Positions 41,457 to 49,983 of a DNA stretch of 64,000 nucleotides are shown piece by piece (within the stretch, counting starts at the first letter, position 1; each line of letters starts with the position of its first letter). The DNA is from Burkholderia ubonensis (GTDB lineage: Bacteria; Pseudomonadota; Gammaproteobacteria; Burkholderiales; Burkholderiaceae), in NCBI RefSeq assembly GCF_902833085.1, contig NZ_CADFEB010000003.1, positions 744,001-808,000 on the forward strand, in the 5' to 3' direction. Under the pieces are notes generated by a model. The model did no database searches. It was given only the letters and a program-made list of their open reading frames with translations, and was not told the origin of the DNA. The position numbers were made by a program, and so were the translations under genes.

Positions 41457-43324
41457 AGTGCGCCCTCCGTGGCCGTCGCGCGCAGCGCATCGGCCGCGTT
41501 CGGCAGCACGTCGCCCGCGAGGTCGAGATAGGTGCCCGCGTCGAATCCGTCGACCGTGAGCCGGCGCGCATCCGGCGTCATCAGGTAGTTGACCAGCGCG
41601 GTGTACAGCGCTTCGAGCCACAGCGTGCGGCGGCGCACGCGCAGCATGTCCTCGGTCGAGTATTCGTCGCCTTCCGCGCGCACGACGCGCACGTCGTAGA
41701 AGCCGCGATAGCGCCGGCCCGCGATGTTCAGCGGCGGGCGCGACATGTCCGGGCCCGGCACGCGGATCGAGAACTTGACGCGCGCGCGGTTGTGCGCGGC
41801 GCGGTGCATGTCCGAATGCGACGAGATGTCGGGCACGAGCGGCGGGTAGTACCAGTGGCGCGATGCGCGGATCAGCGGCCGGTCGAAGTTGCCCGGGATG
41901 AAGTGCCAGCGGTTGAACTGCATGCGCTTTTGCACCGAGGTCGCGATCATCGTGCTCTCCGGCTCGCCGAAGCGCGCGATCGTCCGGTGCGACACGTAGG
42001 CGGTGAAGAAGCTTGCCGGCGTGAGCGCGTGGATCGTGTCGAGCAGCGTCGTCTCGTCGTACGCGACGAGCTGGCCGATGTCGCGCAGCGAGCTCGACAT
42101 TCCGTAGTCCGAGCCGGTCGCGAGCACCGCCGATGCGACGGTCTTCTCGATCAGGTATTCGATCCAGCTCGTGACGGCCGTGCTGCCCGCGTCGCAGCGC
42201 ACGCCCGCGACGTCGCGCGCGATCGCGGCGTTCGCGAGCAGCGCCAACGCGACGTATTCGGGCGGCGAGAATTCGCCGCGCGGCGACACGAACTGGCGGA
42301 AGTCGTCGCCGAACTCGCGATACCACTGGTCGTGCGCCTCGGTCGACGCGCTCGAACGCAGGATCCGTTCGGTCTTCTGGAAATTGAGCCCGTAGATCCA
42401 CCGGTAGCGCAGCCACGGCTTGCCGATCGCGCACAGCGTCTGCTCGCGGATCTTCCGCGCGCGCTCGAACAGGTCGAGCGCTTGCGGCACCGCGACCTCG
42501 CACCCGGCGTCCGTATAGGCGGCCGCGAGCCGGTCGAGCCGGCCGACGAGGTCCTGCGCGCACAGCAGCGCGCCGTTGAATTCCTCGAAGCGCACCGAGC
42601 GGCCCGACAGGAACAGCGCGTGCAGCGCCGCGACGATCAGCACGTCGTCGTCGCTCCAGGCCGGGTACGGCCGGTCGCGCAACCCGGGCAGATGGCCCTT
42701 GCCGCCCTTGCTGTCGATCAGGTTCGTGTAGCGGTCGATCAGCGCGAAGAAGCGGTCGCCGACGTAGAAGCACACCGATTCGACGTGCTCGACGTGATCG
42801 ATGACTTCCTCCAGCACGCGCGGCAGCTGACCTTCCGCATGCACGCGATCCATCGCGGCGCGCACCTCGGCGAAGCTGCGGCGCTCGATCGCGCGCCACG
42901 CGGCGACGCCCGCGTCGATCTCGGCGAGCACGTCGGCGCCGACGGTCACGGTGCCGAGATCGACCCAGCTGTCGTGCGCGTCGTAGGCGACCTTCGGCGC
43001 CGCTGCCGGACGGATGTGCAGGCGCCCGAGCGAATTCACGTAGAGCGCGAGCGTCGCGGCGCTGCAGGCGGCAGCCGGCGTATCCGCGTCGATGAGCAGT
43101 TCGCGACGGCGCTGCAGCACGTCGAGCGCGGCGCGTTCGTAGGCGCCGAGTGCAAGGCGCGCCTGCTCGACCGGATAGATGCCGCCGTGCGTGAGCGCGT
43201 GCCGCGCGACGTCGCCGGCCGGGCGGCCCGCATGCGAGCCGCCGCGCAGGTACTCGGTCATGTCGAACCCGTACAGGCTGTGCGACTCGCGGTCCTGCGT
43301 CGGCATGTGTGCTCTGGGGTCCAT
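41453..43324 (-). CDS. Unknown 623-residue protein, first gene of the biosynthetic operon
   Basis: I do not recognise this family. It has no signal peptide or membrane helix and looks largely helical. A His/Asp-rich segment near residues 500-525 (HWYYPP, then DISSHSDMHRAAHN) and an earlier HVEHVESVCFYVGDRFFALIDRYTN are the most motif-like parts. Neither matches AurF, HDO, P450 or flavin signatures. GAGAGG lies before the ATG, 165 bases after the predicted -10. It overlaps the ligase as GTGA, so it is an integral part of the pathway. It could be a metalloenzyme or a condensing/tailoring enzyme. Confidence 0.6.
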   Translation of the reverse strand: MDPRAHMPTQDRESHSLYGFDMTEYLRGGSHAGRPAGDVARHALTHGGIYPVEQARLALGAYERAALDVLQRRRELLIDADTPAAACSAATLALYVNSLGRLHIRPAAAPKVAYDAHDSWVDLGTVTVGADVLAEIDAGVAAWRAIERRSFAEVRAAMDRVHAEGQLPRVLEEVIDHVEHVESVCFYVGDRFFALIDRYTNLIDSKGGKGHLPGLRDRPYPAWSDDDVLIVAALHALFLSGRSVRFEEFNGALLCAQDLVGRLDRLAAAYTDAGCEVAVPQALDLFERARKIREQTLCAIGKPWLRYRWIYGLNFQKTERILRSSASTEAHDQWYREFGDDFRQFVSPRGEFSPPEYVALALLANAAIARDVAGVRCDAGSTAVTSWIEYLIEKTVASAVLATGSDYGMSSSLRDIGQLVAYDETTLLDTIHALTPASFFTAYVSHRTIARFGEPESTMIATSVQKRMQFNRWHFIPGNFDRPLIRASRHWYYPPLVPDISSHSDMHRAAHNRARVKFSIRVPGPDMSRPPLNIAGRRYRGFYDVRVVRAEGDEYSTEDMLRVRRRTLWLEALYTALVNYLMTPDARRLTVDGFDAGTYLDLAGDVLPNAADALRATATEGAL

Positions 43325-43488
43325 CGTCAACCTCTCTTCAGGCAAGGAAACTCGATCAAATGACGCGCTCGCCGGATCAGCCGGACAGCACGCCTGCCGG
43401 GGGTGTCGTTTCGACGGGATGAAGCGAGGCGAACGACCGATTCGTGCGGACCTTGCGGCAATCGCACCGGACCATTCGCTGGAGTGAG

Positions 43489-43533
43489 ATTTCAGCGCGC
43501 GACGTGCGGCGCGACAACTACCAGAGTTAGGAG
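43489..43533 (-). promoter_or_regulatory. Lux-box-like operator and core promoter of the biosynthetic operon
   Basis: Read on the minus strand, CTCCTAACTCTGGTAG (43533-43518) is an imperfect dyad (four of six pairs). It runs directly into TTGTCG (43517-43512, -35-like) and, after 17 bases, TGAAAT (43494-43489, -10-like). The 12 bases CTGGTAGTTGTC are identical to those at 19308-19319 upstream of the ABC operon, and TGAAATC follows at nearly the same distance. The site lies in the 331-base gap between the luxR gene and the first operon gene, which is otherwise featureless. Confidence 0.65.
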
Positions 43534-43655
43534 CTACAACTGTTTGCGCATCGCATGCGACGCTCGTCAAGCGCGCATGCGATGCGGCGGCGCGTGCACA
43601 GCGTCGCGGCACGTGCGGCTTCGGCACGATCAGCGGGGAACGCGCGCGCGAAGAC

Positions 43656-44369
43656 TCAGCTCAGCAGCCCGAGCATCGTCGCGCGCACCACGGCGGAGGT
43701 CTTGTTCGCGGTCTTGAGCTTCGACACCGCGTTCTTGAAGTGGAAGTTGACGGTATCGACGGAGATCACCAGGATCGTCGAGATTTCGCCCGACGTCTTG
43801 CCGTCGGCCGCCCATTTGAGGACTTCGACCTCGCGATCGGTGAGGCCGCGCTCGGTGTCGGGCGCGAGCTTCGGCAGCAGCTTGCCGGTCATCGCGAGAT
43901 GCGCGGTGCTGACGAGCCAGCGCATCTTGAACTCGTTCTGCTCGAGTTCCGCCGGCGTGATCGGCCCGTTGGAACGCGCGAGCGTCAGCATGCCGGATAC
44001 GCCGCACCTGTCGAACGCCGATTGCGTCCAGCCGTGCCGCAACCCGTGCGCCTGCGCCTCGCTCCAGAGCTGCGGCGTGGCGGCGAAGCAGGCGTCGCTC
44101 CAGACGATCGGCGCCTGGGAGCGGCGCGCGTGCTTCACGGTGGGATCGATGTCGACGTAGCGCGCCTCCCGATAGCGCTTCTGCCACGCCTCCGGATAGT
44201 TGTCGAGCATATGGATCCTCGGCCGCGACACCGGCCACGGCATGCGCAGGCCGTATGCGCAGTACTCGTAGCCGAGGCCGCGCGCCGCGTGCTCGATCCA
44301 GCCGTAGACCTCCCGTTCGGAACCGGCCTGCTCCAGTCCGGCCAACAGTGCTTCAACCCAGTTTGTCAT
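43656..44369 (-). CDS. LuxR-type quorum-sensing regulator (no LuxI in window)
   Basis: This 237-residue protein has an N-terminal autoinducer-binding domain, with YCAYGLRMPWP, YVDIDPTVKHARRSQAPIVWSD (Tyr, Asp and Trp positions typical of AHL contacts) and a C-terminal GerE helix-turn-helix (LTDREVEVLKWAADGKTSGE, then VDTVNFHFKNAVSKL). AGGAG precedes the ATG. No luxI lies in the window, so it is a solo or is served by a distant synthase. It is the best candidate for binding the paired operators at 19299 and 43518. Confidence 0.9.
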   Translation of the reverse strand: MTNWVEALLAGLEQAGSEREVYGWIEHAARGLGYEYCAYGLRMPWPVSRPRIHMLDNYPEAWQKRYREARYVDIDPTVKHARRSQAPIVWSDACFAATPQLWSEAQAHGLRHGWTQSAFDRCGVSGMLTLARSNGPITPAELEQNEFKMRWLVSTAHLAMTGKLLPKLAPDTERGLTDREVEVLKWAADGKTSGEISTILVISVDTVNFHFKNAVSKLKTANKTSAVVRATMLGLLS

Positions 44370-44674
44370 CTTGGCTCCTGATCGCGTCTCCGGTTGTGCC
44401 GGCGCGTCATGCGCGGAGCCGGCGCGTCGCACGGGCACTGCAGCCCGGCCGACGCACGCGCTCCCGGACGGGGTCGCCGTCCGGCCACCATCGAGAAAGG
44501 CACACCGGGGACTTTGGTTCGATGGTGGGACTGCTCGATGTACAACGACGACAAGTTTTCGCTTCGACGCGGCGGAATCGGAACAGCCGTCATCCCGTGA
44601 CCAGCGATCACATGATGTTCCGTCTCGTTTTACGAATTATTTTAAAAGAACGACGAAGACTGTTTTGATTTCCG

Positions 44675-44695
44675 CCCTCAAAAATAGGGCTTTTG
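44675..44695 (+). terminator. Intrinsic-terminator-like hairpin
   Basis: GCCCT-CAAAAAT-AGGGC is followed directly by TTTT on the plus strand, the pattern of a short Rho-independent terminator. No plus-strand gene lies upstream, so it may be a relic, or end an unannotated short transcript. Confidence 0.4.
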
Positions 44696-44897
44696 TATTG
44701 GAAGTGAATACCCAATGCGACTCAAATTACATTTTTGCATCATTCGCATGCTTCTGAAGCATACCAGAAGCCAAAGCATGGTCTGGAAACGGGATTTTCC
44801 GCCGATTCCCAAGAATAATCCGCAAAATAGTTTCGATAACCAAAAAAGTACCTGAGCAATTACGGATTGACCGAATTCTGTCAAGACACGGCCACCG

Positions 44898-44921
44898 ATA
44901 ACCCGTTTCAAACAGGGTTAT
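44898..44921. repeat. Inverted repeat ATAACCC...GGGTTAT
   Basis: ATAACCC and GGGTTAT pair perfectly, and the inner GTTT-C-AAAC extends the stem with a one-base bulge, making an 11-pair hairpin in the AT-rich intergenic core. It could be a transcript end or an operator upstream of the TetR gene. Confidence 0.4.
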
Positions 44922-45221
44922 TCAGTTAAGCGAGCCTAATTAGTGCTTCGATCAAAATATCGGAGTAAATCATCCGATCAGACCCGAATCGATAATCGGC
45001 CGTATTCGGGTTCAATCCGCACCCGTCGCGCACCGCGCCCGCCCGGGCCTCGACGAAAACCGTACAACGCCGTCCGTCACGCAGATAAGCATGTGACACG
45101 ATGTTCTTGGACACCCCCGACGCCGCTCAATAACATACCGCTCGTACTGTTTCCTTGTTCTTTCCCTGTTCAGCGCAATTCGACGGGGCGCGGCGTGAGC
45201 CGGCGCGCCGCACGCCAGACC

Positions 45222-45848
45222 ATGACGAATGCCGTATCGACCACGCCGCCGCGCGCGCGCCGCTCGCAGCACGAGCGCAGCGCGTCCGCCCGCTTCGCGC
45301 TGATCAGCGCCACGCTCGATTGCCTGATGGAAATCGGCATCGCGCAGACGTCCATCACCGAGATCTGCAAGCGCGCCGGCCTGTCGCGCGGCGCGCTGCT
45401 GCACCACTTTCCGCACAAGAACGAGCTGCTGGTCGCGTCGTACATGGTGTGGCTCGAGGGCAAGCTCGCGACGCTCGAGGCGCGTCTCCAGCCGGCGGCC
45501 GGCGTGCGTGACGAAGTGGCGGCGTGGCGTGCGCAGATGAAGGAGACGTTTTCGATGACCCAGGAGTTCTACTGGGCGCTGCGCAATGACCGCGACCTGC
45601 GCGAGCGCTTCAACGCCGCGCTGCTCACGCATCCGGTGGGCGACGATGCGAGCAACCACCTGCCGCGCACCCGCATCGACGCGTCGCGCTCGCCCGAGCT
45701 CACGCGCTACGTGATCGCGTGCTTCATCCGCGGGCTGTGTTTCCAGGAGCTGTTCGTGCGCGACCAGGCGATTCCCGATCGCGCGTTCGAGCATTTCGTC
45801 GACATGCTGCGCGCGTTCCTCGGCCAGCCGGGCGCCGATCCCGCATGA
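45222..45848 (+). CDS. TetR-family transcriptional regulator
   Basis: This 208-residue regulator has the TetR helix-turn-helix (LDCLMEIGIAQTSITEICKR, then GLSRGALLHHFPHKNELL) and a helical C-terminal ligand domain. I use the ATG at 45222; an in-frame GTG at 45195 with a GC-rich upstream region is possible. It lies 71 bases before the TonB-dependent receptor on the same strand and probably represses the receptor/ABC genes. Confidence 0.87.
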   Translation: MTNAVSTTPPRARRSQHERSASARFALISATLDCLMEIGIAQTSITEICKRAGLSRGALLHHFPHKNELLVASYMVWLEGKLATLEARLQPAAGVRDEVAAWRAQMKETFSMTQEFYWALRNDRDLRERFNAALLTHPVGDDASNHLPRTRIDASRSPELTRYVIACFIRGLCFQELFVRDQAIPDRAFEHFVDMLRAFLGQPGADPA

Positions 45849-45919
45849 GTTTCCTCCACGGCTGATTTCGATTCGTTCCCGGCCAGCCGGATTCCACCTG
45901 AAATATCGCACTCCTATCG

Positions 45920-48091
45920 ATGAAGACAAGAGCATTTCGCATGCGCATGCTTTCCGCCCTGCTGCTGGGCACGGGAACGCTTGCCCTGTCCGTCGCGCAC
46001 GCCGCCGACGACGCCCCGACCGCGACGCCCGCCGCGCCGAAACCGCCCGCGCAGGACCGCGAGCCCGCCGACGGCAAGGTCCACAGCCTCGCGACCGTGA
46101 CCGTCAACGGCAAGCGCCGGCATGCGCCGCAGGTGTCGAGCGGCGCGCTCGGCACGCGCTCCGACCTCGAAACGCCGTTTTCCACGCGCGTCGTGAAGCA
46201 GCAGGAACTGGAGGACCGCCAGGTCAAGGCGCTCGGCAAGGTCTTCGCGGAAGACGCGGCCGTCCTGTCGCTGGGCGACACCTATTCGTTCAACGCGTAT
46301 TCGATCAACGTGCGCGGCATCGCGCTCGACGACTACAACGGCTACAAGATCAACGGCCTGCCGTTCTACATGACGACGGTGGAGCTGCCGGTCGAGTCGT
46401 TCGAGTCGATCCAGCTCCTCAAGGGCGCGTCCGGCTTCATGTACGGCTTCGGCGCGCCGGGCGGCATCATCAACTTCGTCACGAAGAAGCCGACCGACAC
46501 CTTCACGTTCAGCGCCGATGCCGGCTACAGCTCGGACGGCGTGTTCAGCGAGCACATCGACACCGGCGGGCGCTTCGGCCCCGACCGCCGGCTCGGCTAC
46601 CGCTTCAACATCACGCACGAGCAGGGCGGCACCTACAGCGGCTCGTCGGTGCTGCGCAACTCCGAATCGCTGTCGCTCGACGCGCGGCTCACGAACGCGC
46701 TCACCTGGACCTTCGACGGCATCTACCAGTCGCGCAAGGTCGCGGGCGGCATCCAGGATCTCACGCTCGATGCGTACAAGGGCGCGAGCCTGCCGCGCGC
46801 GCCGAGCGGCCGCACCAACCTGTCGGCCTACGACGACACGTGGTTCAACTCGAACGTCTATTTCCTCGGCACCGGCCTGCACTGGCAGATCGATCCGGTC
46901 TGGAAGGCCAGCGTCGACTACAGCCACAGCAAGGACGAACGCAGCTACTCGGGCCAGTGGCTCGGCCTGCTCGACCCGCAGGGCGACTTCGATACGTTCC
47001 TCAACCGTGCGCGCGGCTCGTCGATCTACGACCAGGTGCAGGCGACGGTCGAAGGCAGGTTCTCGACCGGCCCGATCGCCCATCAGGTCGTGGCGGGCGT
47101 CGCCGAGCAATGGCTCAGCAAGAAGACCGTGCCGAAGTCGCTGTATACGGACATCGGCTCGAACAATCTGTATGGGCCGATCACGACGCATACGTGGAAC
47201 GGCACCTACGACTACGGCCTGCAGTACGACAACTTCAGTTCGCAGCAGAAATCGGTGTTCGCGAGCGATACGCTCAGCTTCCTCGAGTACTGGTCGTTCC
47301 TCGCCGGCATCCGCTACACGAACTACCACCAGTCGTCGCGAACCAGGCCGGGCGCCGCGAGCGCGACCTACACGTACACGCCGATCACGCCCACGCTCGC
47401 GCTGATGTTCCGTCCGCGCAGCGACCTGCTGTTCTACGCGAGCTACGTGGAAGCGCTCGAAGACGGCGGCACCGTCGGCCAGACCTACGTGAACGCGAAC
47501 GAAGTGCTCAAGCCGATGAAGAGCAAGCAGTACGAAGTCGGCGTGAAATTCGACGGCGCGAAGGTCGGCGCATCGGCCGCGCTGTTCCGGATCGAACGCG
47601 GCGCCGAATACGGCAACGCGCAGAACGTCTTCGTGTCGAACGGCTCCGAGCGCATCCAGGGGCTCGAGCTGAATACGCGCGTGGACCTGCCGGCCGGCTT
47701 GCGGGTCACGGCGGGCGCGTCGTGGATCGCGGGCACCTATACCGAGACCGAAGCCGATCTCGTCGGCAAGCGCATCGAAGGCATTCCGCGCTGGCAGGGC
47801 GTGCTGCAGGTCAGCGACCGGATTCCGGGCCTGCCCGGCGTGACGGCCTCCGCCGAGGCGCACTACTTCGGCGCGATGATGGCCGACAGCTTCAACCAGT
47901 ACACGTTGCCGAGCTACACGCTGTTCAACGCGGGCGTCAGCTACCGGACGACGGTCGGCGGTCACGGCGTCACGTTGCGCGCCGAGGTCGACAATCTGTT
48001 CAATCGCCGCTACTGGGGCTTCCTGCAGTCCGGCTACCTCTTCGTCGGCGCGCCGCGCACGGTCACGCTGAACGCGAGGTTCGATCTGTGA
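45920..48091 (+). CDS. TonB-dependent outer-membrane receptor
   Basis: The 723-residue receptor has a signal peptide (MLSALLLGTGTLALSVAHAA), a plug domain (about 65-190, with INVRGIALDDYNGYKINGLP and GAPGGIINFVTKKP) and a 22-strand barrel ending in NARFDL with the terminal aromatic residue needed for assembly. SLATVTVNGK near residue 56 is a candidate TonB box. The plug resembles those of ferric-siderophore receptors of the FpvA/FhuE type. The stop overlaps the following binding-protein start (GTGA), which links receptor and ABC importer to one ligand. Confidence 0.9.
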   Translation: MKTRAFRMRMLSALLLGTGTLALSVAHAADDAPTATPAAPKPPAQDREPADGKVHSLATVTVNGKRRHAPQVSSGALGTRSDLETPFSTRVVKQQELEDRQVKALGKVFAEDAAVLSLGDTYSFNAYSINVRGIALDDYNGYKINGLPFYMTTVELPVESFESIQLLKGASGFMYGFGAPGGIINFVTKKPTDTFTFSADAGYSSDGVFSEHIDTGGRFGPDRRLGYRFNITHEQGGTYSGSSVLRNSESLSLDARLTNALTWTFDGIYQSRKVAGGIQDLTLDAYKGASLPRAPSGRTNLSAYDDTWFNSNVYFLGTGLHWQIDPVWKASVDYSHSKDERSYSGQWLGLLDPQGDFDTFLNRARGSSIYDQVQATVEGRFSTGPIAHQVVAGVAEQWLSKKTVPKSLYTDIGSNNLYGPITTHTWNGTYDYGLQYDNFSSQQKSVFASDTLSFLEYWSFLAGIRYTNYHQSSRTRPGAASATYTYTPITPTLALMFRPRSDLLFYASYVEALEDGGTVGQTYVNANEVLKPMKSKQYEVGVKFDGAKVGASAALFRIERGAEYGNAQNVFVSNGSERIQGLELNTRVDLPAGLRVTAGASWIAGTYTETEADLVGKRIEGIPRWQGVLQVSDRIPGLPGVTASAEAHYFGAMMADSFNQYTLPSYTLFNAGVSYRTTVGGHGVTLRAEVDNLFNRRYWGFLQSGYLFVGAPRTVTLNARFDL

Positions 48092-49980
48092 GCGCGCTGC
48101 GTCGTGCCGCGGCGGTCGCAGCGCTGTATGCCGCGATCGCGACCACGGGCGCGCCTGTCGCGCGTGCGGCCGCCGGTGCGCCCGCCGCCGCCGCGCCGCA
48201 CTGGCAAACCGTGCTGTCCGCCTTCGACGACGTGCCGCCCGGCCCGGCGTTCGTGCGCTTGCCGTGGGCCGACGCCGAGCCGCCGCGCGACGGCACGCTC
48301 ACGCTCGCGAACTATGACGCGTTCTCCACCTACGATTCGCTCAATCCGTTCCTGCTGCGCGGCAACCCGGCGCCCGACCTGCTGAACCTGATGTTCGAAA
48401 CGCTGATGCAGCGCAGCCTCGACGACGTCGACACGCAATACCCGCTGCTCGCCGATCGCGTCGCGCTCGCGCCGGACGGGCGCTCCGCCACCTTCCACCT
48501 GAACCCGGCCGCGCGCTTCTCCGACGGCTCGCCCGTCACCGCCGACGACGTGCGCGATTCGTTCGAACGTCTCACGAGCCCGGCCGCGTCGCCTGTCTAC
48601 AGCAGCCGCTATGCGTCGATCCGCGCGGCGGTCGTCGTCGATGCGCGGACGGTGCGTTTCGAATTCCGCACACCCGGCCGGCGCGCCGCCCTCGCCGCCG
48701 GCGATCTCTACGTGTTCTCGCGCAACTGGGCGCGCGCACCCGGCGGCGCGACGCTGACCTTCGATCAGCTCGCGACGGTGCCGCCGGTCGCGAGCGGCCC
48801 GTACCGGATCGCGTCGCGCGCGAGCAACCGCGACATCGTCTACCGGCGCGATCCGCGCTACTGGGGCGCGGACCTGCCGGTGCGGCGCGGCATGTTCAAC
48901 TTCTCGACGGTGCGCTTCCGGCTCTACAGCGATCCGTATGCGCCGTTGCAGGCGTTTCGCGCGGGCGAGATCGACGCGATGTTCGAAGGCAGCGCCGGGC
49001 AATGGACGCGCAGCTATGCCGGCCCCGCGTTCGCGAACCGCACGCTCTCCAAGCGCGAATTCCCCGAGCACGGCATCGGCGACATGCAGGGCCTCGTCTT
49101 CAACCTGCGCCGCGCGAAGTTCCGCGACCGGCGCGTGCGCGAGGCGATCGGCCTGGCGCTCGACTACGCGTGGATCAACCGCAACATGTTCTACGGCCAG
49201 TACACGCGCACCCGCAGCTATTTCGACGACAGCGAATTCGCGGCGAGCGGCGCACCCGGCGCGGACGAGCGCGCGCTGCTCGAACCGTTGCGCGGCACGG
49301 TGCCGGCCCGCGTGTTCGGCCCGCTGCCGCCGCCGCCCGATACGTCGGGCCCGGACGGCCTGCGCCGCAACCTCGCGGCCGCCGAGGCGCTGCTCGCCGA
49401 CGCCGGCTGGCGGTATCGCGACGGCGTGCTGCGCGACGCCGGCGGCGCGCCGTTCACGCTCGAATTGCTCGACGACGGCTCCGGCATGGAACGCATCCTG
49501 CTGATCGTCGTGCGCAACCTGCGCCTGCTGGGCATCGACGCGCGGCTGCGCCTCATGGACCAGACCGTCGTCAACGAACGGCTCAAGCGTTTCGACTTCG
49601 ACATGACCACGGTCGGCTACCGCGCGGCCAGCGTGCCGGGCGCGGAGCTCGAACGGCGCTTCGGCAGCCGCGCGGCGCGCACGCCCGGGTCGGAGAACTA
49701 CGCGGGCATCGCGTCGCCGGCCGTGGACGCGCTGATCGCGGCCGTCCAGCACGCGCGCGGCAAACGCGAACTGACCGCTGCCGCGCGCGCACTGGACCGC
49801 GTGCTGCTGGGCGAGCACGTGATGGTGCCCGAGTGGCACATCACGCATGCGCGGATCGCGTGGAACCGGCGTATCGCGCCGCCCGCGCGCACGCCCCGCC
49901 AATACCGCTGGGCCGACTGGGTGATCGGCTGGTGGCATGCCAGCCCCGATGCGGCCGGCGCTGCCGCGCACAAGGAGTGA
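48088..49980 (+). CDS. Peptide/siderophore ABC transporter substrate-binding protein (YejA-like)
   Basis: This 630-residue SBP_bac_5 (cluster C) binding protein has an N-terminal signal-like segment and the family blocks DGTLTLANYDAFSTYDSLNPF, FSDGSPVTADDVRDSFERL, AFRAGEIDAMFE and VREAIGLALDY. It most resembles YejA-type proteins that bind peptides such as microcin C, although similar proteins serve siderophores. The GTG start overlaps the receptor stop. Downstream are two matching permeases but no ATPase. Confidence 0.87.
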   Translation: MSALRRAAAVAALYAAIATTGAPVARAAAGAPAAAAPHWQTVLSAFDDVPPGPAFVRLPWADAEPPRDGTLTLANYDAFSTYDSLNPFLLRGNPAPDLLNLMFETLMQRSLDDVDTQYPLLADRVALAPDGRSATFHLNPAARFSDGSPVTADDVRDSFERLTSPAASPVYSSRYASIRAAVVVDARTVRFEFRTPGRRAALAAGDLYVFSRNWARAPGGATLTFDQLATVPPVASGPYRIASRASNRDIVYRRDPRYWGADLPVRRGMFNFSTVRFRLYSDPYAPLQAFRAGEIDAMFEGSAGQWTRSYAGPAFANRTLSKREFPEHGIGDMQGLVFNLRRAKFRDRRVREAIGLALDYAWINRNMFYGQYTRTRSYFDDSEFAASGAPGADERALLEPLRGTVPARVFGPLPPPPDTSGPDGLRRNLAAAEALLADAGWRYRDGVLRDAGGAPFTLELLDDGSGMERILLIVVRNLRLLGIDARLRLMDQTVVNERLKRFDFDMTTVGYRAASVPGAELERRFGSRAARTPGSENYAGIASPAVDALIAAVQHARGKRELTAAARALDRVLLGEHVMVPEWHITHARIAWNRRIAPPARTPRQYRWADWVIGWWHASPDAAGAAAHKE

Positions 49981-49983
49981 TGC

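Larger units (their letters stand above)
44370..45221. other. 852-bp intergenic region with AT-rich core
   Basis: No supported gene lies between the LuxR and TetR genes. Positions about 44600-44960 are strikingly AT-rich for this genome and contain two hairpins, listed separately. The flanks return to high GC. It should contain the divergent promoters of luxR and tetR. A 62-codon minus-strand frame (44926-45114) starts with GTG and has no clear ribosome binding site, so I do not call it. Confidence 0.5.

Noticed and set aside
41453..43324. A third diiron or heme oxygenase
   Set aside because: The His/Asp-rich segment does not fit AurF, HDO, P450 or Rieske ligand patterns, so function is left open.
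39897..43363. Long plus-strand frames opposite the ligase and the 623-residue gene
   Set aside because: They are antisense to genes with clear motifs and coupled starts, and have charged low-complexity composition.
44926..45114. 62-codon minus-strand frame in the luxR-tetR gap
   Set aside because: It starts with GTG, has no clear ribosome binding site, no family resemblance and overlaps likely promoter DNA of the TetR gene.
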